Origin: JARRNO01 sp037384885
GTDB lineage: Bacteria > Acidobacteriota > UBA4820 > DSQY01
Length of the DNA stretch: 9,771 nucleotides
Assembly: GCA_037384885.1 (NCBI GenBank)
Contig: JARRNO010000132.1
Coordinates: 1 to 9,771 of the forward strand
Direction of reading: 5' to 3'
In this document: in pieces, positions 1-6,435 of the stretch
How the letters are laid out: each line of letters opens with the position of its first letter
How positions within the stretch are numbered: position 1 is the stretch's first letter
Notes under the pieces: generated by a model
What the model was told of the DNA's origin: nothing
The model's database searches: none
What the model saw: the letters and a program-made list of their open reading frames with translations, nothing else
Program-made: the position numbers and the translations under genes

Positions 1-454
1 AAAAGAACTCGTGGGGAAAGAACCGTTCGCCTTTCTCTTCCGCCGCCGACCATAAATCCGCTATTGCCCGCTCGATACGTCTCATCGCCTCTTCTTCAGG
101 GATGCACGTATCGGTCACCCGGTTGAAGCCGTTGTCGAGCAGCTCCACTTCTTCTGCTGGAGAGAGCTGCCGGTAATGCGGAACACGCTTGTATTCATCA
201 TGCGCCACCAGATTGAAGATGTCCTCTTCCAGATTGGCGCCCGTACAGCAAATGGCGTGGACCTTCTCCCGCCGGATCATCTCGGCCAGCGAAATTCCCA
301 ATTCTCCGGTACTCATGGCCCCGGCCAACGTGATCATGAAGCGCCCGCCGGCATCCAGGTGGGCCTTGTAAGCCTTGGCCGCATCCATCATGGCGGCAGC
401 ATTGAAATGACGGAAGTGATGGTCCATGAATTTTGAAATCGTACCCTCGCTCAT
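1..454 (-). CDS. Deoxyhypusine synthase family protein, N-terminal 151 residues (3' end outside window)
   Basis: I translated this leftward frame from the sequence; it is open to the window edge, so about the first 151 codons of a family that usually has about 340-350 residues are present. The start is ATG at 452-454, preceded by AAGGAG with a suitable spacer. Visible family landmarks are an N-terminal DHHFRHFNAA block (residues 11-20), GAMSTGELG (45-53), the NAD-site segment CTGANLEEDIFN (70-81, equivalent to the GGVEED region of eukaryotic enzymes), and VPHYRQLSP and FPHEFF near the cut end. Classical deoxyhypusine synthase uses NAD and spermidine to modify a lysine of eIF5A. Bacteria have no eIF5A, so the bacterial members are more likely to act in polyamine chemistry, for example homospermidine formation. 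The catalytic lysine lies in the missing C-terminal part and cannot be checked. The family call is firm; the substrate is not known. Confidence 0.88.
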   Translation of the reverse strand, partial: MSEGTISKFMDHHFRHFNAAAMMDAAKAYKAHLDAGGRFMITLAGAMSTGELGISLAEMIRREKVHAICCTGANLEEDIFNLVAHDEYKRVPHYRQLSPAEEVELLDNGFNRVTDTCIPEEEAMRRIERAIADLWSAAEEKGERFFPHEFF

Positions 455-532
455 GAGGCCGTTCTCCTTTCGCTGGAATTGGCCGCCGGCGCCTTCGCTT
501 CTCTCGAACGGATCACCACCGGACCGGTATGT

Positions 533-561
533 ATTCTAACTGCGTGGTGCACCCCCTGCAA
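533..561 (-). promoter_or_regulatory. Candidate sigma70-type promoter for the deoxyhypusine-synthase-family gene
   Basis: On the minus strand TTGCAG (556-561) is followed after exactly 17 bp by TAGAAT (533-538), which matches the -10 consensus at 5 of 6 positions. Transcription would begin near 526, giving a leader of about 70 nt before the ATG at 454. An 8-bp palindrome, GGTGCACC, lies in the spacer (546-553) and could be an operator or chance. This assignment rests on pattern only. Confidence 0.45.
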
Positions 562-639
562 CTCTCAGATGGGAAGGCGCATAAAGCGTCCGGGACTCTC
601 TGCCGGGGAGCGCTGCATCTTACGTCCCACAGCGAGGGG

Positions 640-648
640 TACTATATT
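640..648 (+). promoter_or_regulatory. Weak candidate -10 element upstream of the lipoprotein gene
   Basis: An AT-rich patch in otherwise GC-rich DNA contains TATATT (643-648), 5 of 6 to the -10 consensus. No convincing -35 lies 16-18 bp upstream (the best is TTACGT), and the predicted start would fall very close to the ribosome-binding site AGAAGGAG (655-662). The rest of the 214-bp gap between 455 and 668 holds only the divergent promoter listed separately and no gene that I can support. Confidence 0.28.
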
Positions 649-668
649 ATGAAGAGAAGGAGCCTGCT

Positions 669-1073
669 ATGAAACTGAAATCGCTGACAATTCTGATTGC
701 ATCGCTTCTGATCTGGATGCTGGCGGGGTGCGCCGCTCAAAACCCACCGTCTCCCATTCCCAACGTCTCAAAGCTGCCAAAGGGAACCCTTGAGGGGACA
801 GTGGTGAATGAAACGGGCGACACCATGGCCAATATCCATATCAGGGTTTCTCACTCGGGCGTCACCCAGGTTTGGAAGACCACCACCGACGACCACGGGA
901 AATTTATCATCAAGGGGCTTCCGGCTCTGGGCAACTACCGGGTTACAGCCTCCAACCCGCCTTTTTGGACCACCACCTACAAGCACATTGAAATACGCGC
1001 CAAGGAAACGAAAACCCTGACCATCACCCTCACCGGCGTCCATATTCCCTCCGGATCACCCTCCCACCGGTAA
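669..1073 (+). CDS. Small lipoprotein with a carboxypeptidase regulatory-like (beta-sandwich) domain
   Basis: The 134-residue product begins with a lipoprotein signal: basic MKLK, a hydrophobic core, then the lipobox LAGC with the acylated cysteine at residue 21. Residue +2 is alanine, which in proteobacterial rules would send it to the outer membrane. A proline-rich linker follows. Residues about 39-120 look like a carboxypeptidase-regulatory-like or transthyretin-like fold: GTLEGTVVNETGDTMANI, then TTTDDHGKFIIKGLPALGNYRVTAS, then a final beta-strand TKTLTITLTGV. Such domains are found as surface, adhesion or structural modules and have no catalytic residues here. The ATG has an AGAAGGAG ribosome-binding site 6 nt upstream. 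The gene is a single transcription unit, divergent from the left gene and convergent with the protease. Lipoprotein status is well supported; the role is unknown. Confidence 0.85.
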   Translation: MKLKSLTILIASLLIWMLAGCAAQNPPSPIPNVSKLPKGTLEGTVVNETGDTMANIHIRVSHSGVTQVWKTTTDDHGKFIIKGLPALGNYRVTASNPPFWTTTYKHIEIRAKETKTLTITLTGVHIPSGSPSHR

Positions 1074-1103
1074 AGGCCTGCGATCGGCCAGCGGAAAGAC
1101 AAG

Positions 1104-1138
1104 CGCGCCGGCGCTTCCAAGTTGGAAGCGCCGGCGCG
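1104..1138. terminator. Bidirectional Rho-independent terminator between convergent genes
   Basis: Positions 1104-1120 (CGCGCCGGCGCTTCCAA) are perfectly complementary to 1122-1138, a 17-bp GC-rich inverted repeat around a single G; in practice it forms about a 15-bp stem with a 5-nt AAGTT loop. On the plus strand the stem is followed by GGTTTTCTG; on the minus strand it is followed by CTTGTCTTTCC. It lies in the 88-bp gap between the lipoprotein stop (1073) and the protease stop (1162), so it can serve both genes. Confidence 0.88.
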
Positions 1139-1161
1139 GGTTTTCTGCAAACAGCCGCGAT

Positions 1162-3882
1162 TTACTTGGGCGCAGGCCCCTGCGTCACCTGAACAAGGCG
1201 CGAAGGCTGCAGCCACTTGGCGTAAGCGGCTTTGATCTGGGCGGCCGTCATCTTCATGTACCGGTGGGCGGCCACGGTGGGTTCGTCCAGGGGAAGCCCC
1301 ATGACGGCCCGGTGAAGCAACCCGTGGGCGACATAACTCACGCTGGATTCCGAGAGCGGAATGGCGCGAAGCGCCATGGCCTTCGCCTGGGTCAATTCCT
1401 CCGCTGACACCGGTTCTTTGGCCATGGCTTCCAGGTCGCGCACGGCAAGCTTGCGGGCGCTCGAGACCTTGTCCGGATCGCACCCATAGAAGAGCTGGTA
1501 CGTGGAGCGGGTCTTGCCGATGTCGAAGCGGGACGCTACCGTGTAGACCAGACCCGATTTTTCCCTGAGATCCCGGTAAAGGCGCGTGGCGTAGAATCCG
1601 CCCCCGAGAACGCGGTTGCCGAGCTGCAGCGCGTAGTAGTCCGGATTGGAACGTTTGAGCTCCAAGTTTTCTGAGAGATACACGCTGTCCTGGAGCCTGC
1701 TCGAATCGGGAACCGCCACCGTCGATGGTTTGTTGGCAGGAATGGGGGCCAGTTGCGTCGGCGGTTTAGGCCCGGTTGATTTCCAGGCTCCGAAGTACTT
1801 GCGGATGACCTCTTCCGCCTTTTGGGGGGTCACCTTGCCGATCACCACGATCTTCACGTCTGCCAGCGTCAAGCCTAAAACCGTTTTAGGCGTCGCCTGC
1901 CTCAAGGTCGGGTCCCCAGCTGGAACCAGGGCTTTCTGCAGAGCGCGTTGCGTGAGGTATCCGGGACTCTTCAACTGTCCGGCAACGGCGCGGGCCGTCT
2001 GCATCTTCACGATCTGAAACGCCCGCCCCGGCAGAGCCGGATGCAGCTCGTTCTCCGCGAGAAGCTGGACCCCCTTTTCGAAGTGCGGCGCGAGCACCTG
2101 CAGCGAAAAGCTGGTTCCCGCCGATTCGTCCGCACCGATGCTGTCCAGCGCTTTCTGGAAGGCCACCCGGTTCAGGGACGTGCTTCCCCAATCGAAAAGC
2201 CGGGCCAGTACATCGTCCACACCTTCTTGTCCCTTCTGGGTTTCCAAGTCGGCCTTGTGTTTTACGACGCCGTAGATGCTGATCGTGTTGCTGACCGCTT
2301 CGGGTTGGACGATGAGGTGAATGCCGTTGGGCAGCGTGGTGGCTTTGGGGTGAATCACCGTTTTGGGAACGGCCAGTCTTTTAAGGGCCTTCTCGGCCCA
2401 GCCGGGCAAGGGCACCTTGTGAGTCTTGGTGGGTGCGAAGGATTCCGCGCCGCCGAAGCCTTTATGCGCCACCGGCTTACCCGACTGCTGGGGCGTCAGG
2501 ACTGCAGTGATCGCGTGGGTTTCGTCGAGATACCTCTTGGCGGCCCGGTTCACATCGGCCACGGTCACTGCCTTCAAGGCGTCGATATCGTCCTGGGGCG
2601 ATTGGCGCCCCTCCACCGCAAGCGTCTGTGACCACGCCTGCGCCAAGCCGGAAACCGAGTTCTTCTGAAATTCCGCGGAGGCAAGCTCGTGGCGCTTGGC
2701 TGCGGCCACAAGGTCGGGAGACACGCCGTTTTTCACGACAGCTTCCAACTGTTGCTTGACAAGACCGACCAGCCCCGCACCGTTCCCTCCCTTGGGAAAG
2801 ACGGCGAAGGCGAACCCCAGCCCCGACTGGGGAAGAGGGGCTAACTGGAAGGTGGCGTACAGGGCCTTCCCCTGCGCGGCGAGCGAGTAGATATTTCCCC
2901 GCTTGCTGGCCAGGACGTCGGAGAGAATCTGGGCCGCCGCGAAATCTGGACTCCGGTAGCCCGGCATGCGGAATGAAACGACGGATATTCCGTAAGGCTG
3001 GTCCGTTTTCAGGTTAAGCGATTCGGCTTTTACCGGCTGAAGCTTCACGGCGGGACGCTTTGGGATTTTGCGGGCGGGAATGGTCCCGAAGAGAGACGTG
3101 ATCTCCTTCAGCGTTTTATGGGGGTTCACGTTGCCTACCACGATCAGGATCGCATTGTTGGGCGCGTACCAGGCATCGTGAAACTTGCTCAGCATCTCGC
3201 CGGTGGTTTTGTCGAAAGACGGCCGGGTACCCAACGCATCATGCGCGTAAGGCGTGCCTTTGAACATGGCCTTCAGCAGCTTGGTATAGAAGACGTACAT
3301 GGGGCTCGAGTTGTCGCGGGAGACTTCCTGTTCGATGGCGCCCCGCTCCTTCTCCCAGAGCTTCTGGCTGTCGTTCACGCCCCGCATGCGGATCGCGCCG
3401 ATGTGAAGGGCCACGTCCAGATCCTCAGAGGGCACGGTAAAGAAGTACTGCGTGACCGTCTGCTGGGTGTCCGCGTCGAAATCGCCGCCCATCTGCGCGG
3501 TGATGTCGGCGAGCTGGTCGGCCGTCAAGCCGGGGCTCCCGCGGAACATCATGTGTTCCTGGGCGTGAGCCATGCCCGGGAATCCTTCTGGGGCCTCGTT
3601 TGAACCCACAAGGTAGTTGATCTCGGTCGTTACAACCGGCGCCAGAGTGTTGCGGACGATCACAACTCTCAGGCCGTTCTTGAGCCTGGCGCGCAGCACG
3701 CCCGTCTCGCCCTTTCGCGAGTGAGCGGCGACGGGAGCCGCGAACAGAAGGCCCAGAACTAAGACGGGGGCGAACAACCGCAGTGCGAGCCGCCGGGACT
3801 GCTCTTTCCGGCCAGGACGTAGCTTTCGACTGAGGGCCGTGACGGCAGGACCGCCGCAGCCCCGACTGGGCTGAATCATCAT
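1162..3882 (-). CDS. Exported M16 (insulinase/pitrilysin) family zinc protease, two-half architecture
   Basis: The product has 906 residues. A basic N-terminal stretch of about 30 residues precedes a hydrophobic segment (about 36-53) ending in a signal-peptidase-like AAPVAA, so export to the periplasm is likely. The catalytic half carries the inverted zinc motif HxxEH as HAQEH (106-110), and the distal metal ligand is probably E186 in ERGAIEQEV, 76 residues after H110 as in mitochondrial processing peptidase. The C-terminal half is degenerate at the HxxEH position (GVDDVLARLF, 554-563) but keeps the late M16 motif GGGFYATRLYRDLREKSGLVY (760-780). One active and one inactive half is normal for long bacterial M16 enzymes. 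The second half appears to lack a short block before residue 678 (see findings). The start is one of two adjacent ATG codons (3877-3882) behind AGGAGG. It stands alone and ends at the shared terminator. Substrate is unknown; peptide or protein clearance in the envelope is the usual role. Confidence 0.93.
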   Translation of the reverse strand: MMIQPSRGCGGPAVTALSRKLRPGRKEQSRRLALRLFAPVLVLGLLFAAPVAAHSRKGETGVLRARLKNGLRVVIVRNTLAPVVTTEINYLVGSNEAPEGFPGMAHAQEHMMFRGSPGLTADQLADITAQMGGDFDADTQQTVTQYFFTVPSEDLDVALHIGAIRMRGVNDSQKLWEKERGAIEQEVSRDNSSPMYVFYTKLLKAMFKGTPYAHDALGTRPSFDKTTGEMLSKFHDAWYAPNNAILIVVGNVNPHKTLKEITSLFGTIPARKIPKRPAVKLQPVKAESLNLKTDQPYGISVVSFRMPGYRSPDFAAAQILSDVLASKRGNIYSLAAQGKALYATFQLAPLPQSGLGFAFAVFPKGGNGAGLVGLVKQQLEAVVKNGVSPDLVAAAKRHELASAEFQKNSVSGLAQAWSQTLAVEGRQSPQDDIDALKAVTVADVNRAAKRYLDETHAITAVLTPQQSGKPVAHKGFGGAESFAPTKTHKVPLPGWAEKALKRLAVPKTVIHPKATTLPNGIHLIVQPEAVSNTISIYGVVKHKADLETQKGQEGVDDVLARLFDWGSTSLNRVAFQKALDSIGADESAGTSFSLQVLAPHFEKGVQLLAENELHPALPGRAFQIVKMQTARAVAGQLKSPGYLTQRALQKALVPAGDPTLRQATPKTVLGLTLADVKIVVIGKVTPQKAEEVIRKYFGAWKSTGPKPPTQLAPIPANKPSTVAVPDSSRLQDSVYLSENLELKRSNPDYYALQLGNRVLGGGFYATRLYRDLREKSGLVYTVASRFDIGKTRSTYQLFYGCDPDKVSSARKLAVRDLEAMAKEPVSAEELTQAKAMALRAIPLSESSVSYVAHGLLHRAVMGLPLDEPTVAAHRYMKMTAAQIKAAYAKWLQPSRLVQVTQGPAPK

Positions 3883-4086
3883 AAAACCTCCTCAAATGTT
3901 TTTTGGAATAAGAAAGAAAAGATGCGATATGAAATCCCGGAACGAGGATATATCCCTGCTTCCCCGTTCCTGCGGGCAAACCGCTTCAACACACGGATTG
4001 TGGGCGCCTCAACATACGGCATCGCGCATTTTCGCAGCACCCCTGCCCGATTCGCGCGACATCCCTTACTCAACCTTCATTTTCAC

Positions 4087-4105
4087 GTCCCGGCCACGCC
4101 GGGAC
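4087..4105 (-). terminator. Hairpin just after the fumarylacetoacetase stop, possible terminator
   Basis: GTCCCGGC (4087-4094) and GCCGGGAC (4098-4105) form a perfect 8-bp GC-rich stem with a 3-nt loop, 5 nt beyond the TAA of the fumarylacetoacetase gene. On the minus strand the following bases are GTGAAAATG, so there is no U-tract; on the plus strand TTTCATT follows. It may end the three-gene operon with help from Rho, or stabilise the 3' end. The remaining gap up to the protease start at 3882 shows no gene and no clear promoter. Confidence 0.45.
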
Positions 4106-4110
4106 TTTCA

Positions 4111-5442
4111 TTATGCAAAGGCCGGCTGAACAATCCCCCGGCATTCACCGAAGCCGATCCTAACGGCGTTTTGGGCGGCGCAGAACCCGCGCATGATCAC
4201 CTCGTCACCGTCCTGAAGAAATGTACGTGTTTCGCCGCCCGAAAGTTTAAGCGGTTCGGATCCCCGCCAGGTGAGCTCCAGCAAACTTCCACGCGATCCC
4301 CTTTCCGGTCCCGAAACCGTCCCAGATGCCAACAGATCGCCGGACTGGAGGTTGCACCCGTTTCCCGCGTGGTGGGTCAGCATCTGAGCAATGGTCCAGT
4401 ACATCTCCTTAAAAGGGGCGCGGCTCAGAAGGACCGGCTCTCGTCCCTCCCGCCTCATGCTCTCCGTGGCCAGGTACACTTCCACCTGGAGGTCGATGCC
4501 CCCCGATTCACGGTCATCACCGTCGTCGAGATACGCCAGCGGCGAAGGATCCCCTCCGGCCCGCTTGAAAGAGGGGACGCGGAAAGGAGCAAGGGCCTCC
4601 AGGGTCACGATCCAGGGGGAGAGAGACGTGGCGAAACTCTTGGCCAGGAAGGGGCCGAGAGGCTGGTATTCCCATTTCTGGATATCCCGGGCGGACCAGT
4701 CGTTCACGAGGCAAAGCCCGAAGAGGTGATCCTCGGCCTCCTGGATGGGGATGGTCTCGCCCAGACGGTTGCCGTGGGACACGAAAAAACCCACCTCCCC
4801 TTCGTAATCCAGAAGGCGGCTCGGGCCCCTTGCCGGGACATCCGATTCCGGCGCCAGGATCTGGCCACAGGGCCGCCGGACCGGCGTGCCGCTGACGACA
4901 ATGGAAGAGGCCCTGCCGTGGTACCCGATGGGGACCCACTTGTAGTTCGGCAGGAGAGGGTTGTCCGGACGGAACATGCTTCCCACGTTGGTCGCGTGGT
5001 GAATGGAAGCGTAAAAATCCGTGTAATCGCGGATCACGGCGGGAAGGAACATTTCAGCGTCATCCATGGGGATCAGGATCCGCTCCCGGGTTCCTTCATC
5101 GACCACCGAATCCGTTCGAAGCAGCCGGCTGACTTCAAGCCTGAGAGCACGGCGCGCCGCCGTCCCCATTTCCATGAAGGCGTTCAGGCTCGTTCCCATG
5201 CATGCGTGTGCCGATCTTCCCGCTTCTCCTTCGAGCAGCCCCTCGCGCAAACAGACCGCCAAGTCAAGGATGCGGTCCCCGATGGCGATTCCCGCGTGGG
5301 GGCTGTCAAGTCCCACCCGGCGCCTGAATATGCCGAAAGGCAGATTTTGGATCGGAAAATCGCAGCCTGTCTTGTTCGCGGACTCGACCCAGGACGTCAG
5401 TTCCGGGTCGTGTGTCTCATCCAGGTTTGTGTTTACAGCCAT
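4111..5442 (-). CDS. fahA: Fumarylacetoacetase (4-fumarylacetoacetate hydrolase)
   Basis: The enzyme hydrolyses fumarylacetoacetate to fumarate and acetoacetate, the last step of tyrosine/homogentisate degradation, in the cytoplasm. The 443 residues match the full family length. The N-terminal SH3-like domain has FPIQNLPFGIF (29-39). The catalytic domain has the expected ligands by comparison with the mouse enzyme: D142 (DFY), H149 and R158 (HHATNVGSMFR), Y174 (GYHGRASS), E214 and E216 (DYEGEVGFF), D248 and Q255 (NDWSARDIQKWEYQPLGPF), K268, and E389 (LLEL). All metal and catalytic positions are therefore present. The ATG at 5440-5442 lies inside the end of the upstream gene (10-bp overlap) with AGAGG just before it, suggesting translational coupling. 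Homogentisate dioxygenase and a classical maleylacetoacetate isomerase are not in the window. Confidence 0.96.
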   Translation of the reverse strand: MAVNTNLDETHDPELTSWVESANKTGCDFPIQNLPFGIFRRRVGLDSPHAGIAIGDRILDLAVCLREGLLEGEAGRSAHACMGTSLNAFMEMGTAARRALRLEVSRLLRTDSVVDEGTRERILIPMDDAEMFLPAVIRDYTDFYASIHHATNVGSMFRPDNPLLPNYKWVPIGYHGRASSIVVSGTPVRRPCGQILAPESDVPARGPSRLLDYEGEVGFFVSHGNRLGETIPIQEAEDHLFGLCLVNDWSARDIQKWEYQPLGPFLAKSFATSLSPWIVTLEALAPFRVPSFKRAGGDPSPLAYLDDGDDRESGGIDLQVEVYLATESMRREGREPVLLSRAPFKEMYWTIAQMLTHHAGNGCNLQSGDLLASGTVSGPERGSRGSLLELTWRGSEPLKLSGGETRTFLQDGDEVIMRGFCAAQNAVRIGFGECRGIVQPAFA

Positions 5443-6332
5443 TTTAACCTCTTGAGGTCTTCCAGCGGCTCTTCAAATGAACAGGATCCAAAGGAGACGG
5501 CGAACTTGCGAGCGTTTAGCAAGCGGGCCCCATTCAGGCGGTTCCCGCGCCATCCGCCACCCTCTTCGTCGAATTCGAAGGCGGAAGGGTCGGTCTCTTC
5601 GAGCAGGCGGCCGGCTTCTCCCCGGTCCATGCCCTCCCGAATGAAGGCCGCCGCCAGAAACACGTTCAGGAAACCGAACATCATCTCCTGCGGGGCACCG
5701 GGTTCGTAGGTGATCGGGTGGCGGGAACGGACAGGATGATGCAGGCCGGCGGTTGCCTTGAAGGGCACGCCGCTCAGGTGGCAGGCCCAGATGAAATTCA
5801 GAAGGCCGGCGGCTGGCGGATAGAGATCGGGAACGATTCCTCCCGTCCTGACTTTGGCGTTTAGGTTCGCCTCGGCCAGGGCGCCGATAAGACCGCCGGC
5901 TTCCTTCCCCCATGGAATCTCCACGAAAACCGCTACATCTTCAGGGAACAAGCCCGCGAGCGAACGGATCTCTTCAATGGTATCCGCCTTGCATTCAACA
6001 GCTTCCACAACGGCGCCCGCCCCGTTTCCCGACAGGCGGTACTTTCCATTGAAAGCGGCAAGCCCCAGGGCGGCGGCGTCGGGACGCGGCCCCGCAATGA
6101 GACTGCAGCGAAAGGGACTTTCCTCCGATGCGGCCCCAATCCGGTCTCCCGCCTCATCCTCCATTTCCGCCAGCCTGGAGAAAGGAACAATAAAACTTCC
6201 GAGCATCCAGGATTCCAGCGAATCACGGTAGGTGTGATAGTTGTGAAAGGCCGTCTTCATATCGAGCCTGGCGGGCGGGAAGAGTCCGGCATAGTCCACC
6301 ATGTGTTCCAGAAAGTCACGCAATATGTTCAT
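5433..6332 (-). CDS. Conserved protein of unknown function, coupled to fumarylacetoacetase
   Basis: I do not recognise a named function for this 299-residue, apparently soluble protein with no signal peptide or membrane segment. It has several motif-like blocks that look strongly constrained: DYAGLFPPA (13-21), WMLGSFIVP (42-50), VEIPW (137-141), AKVRTGG (159-165), FKATAGLHHP (191-200), GFLNVFLAAAF (220-230) and SFGSCSFEEPLEDL (280-293). Alternating hydrophobic strands and helices ending in K, R and H motifs suggest a TIM-barrel-like enzyme with K160, R162, K192, H198 and H199 as active-site candidates; this is inference. The ATG (6330-6332) has no clear Shine-Dalgarno. The stop lies 10 bp inside the fumarylacetoacetase gene, and a dehydrogenase gene ends 103 bp upstream. 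The context points to a role with tyrosine/homogentisate breakdown or in handling its products. Confidence 0.8.
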   Translation of the reverse strand: MNILRDFLEHMVDYAGLFPPARLDMKTAFHNYHTYRDSLESWMLGSFIVPFSRLAEMEDEAGDRIGAASEESPFRCSLIAGPRPDAAALGLAAFNGKYRLSGNGAGAVVEAVECKADTIEEIRSLAGLFPEDVAVFVEIPWGKEAGGLIGALAEANLNAKVRTGGIVPDLYPPAAGLLNFIWACHLSGVPFKATAGLHHPVRSRHPITYEPGAPQEMMFGFLNVFLAAAFIREGMDRGEAGRLLEETDPSAFEFDEEGGGWRGNRLNGARLLNARKFAVSFGSCSFEEPLEDLKRLKWL

Positions 6333-6435
6333 GAGACAACCGCCGCTTTCATGAAACGGACCGCTTCAGCCTTCGAAAAAAGCGCCTTGTAACGCGGGCT
6401 CTCCGGTGCATAATTCCGGTGCGGACGACGAGTTT

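Noticed and set aside
1948..2631. 227-codon plus-strand frame
   Set aside because: It is a mirror frame of the M16 protease gene with no family signature.
3946..3955. 10-bp palindrome GGATATATCC upstream of the protease gene
   Set aside because: It could be an operator, but a single short palindrome without a partner site, a clear promoter or a regulator gene nearby is not enough.
3922..5709. 595-codon open frame on the plus strand
   Set aside because: It lies antisense to fumarylacetoacetase and the unknown gene, both of which carry clear family or motif content. The translation is rich in R, P, G and H without recognisable domains, as expected for a mirror frame in GC-rich DNA.
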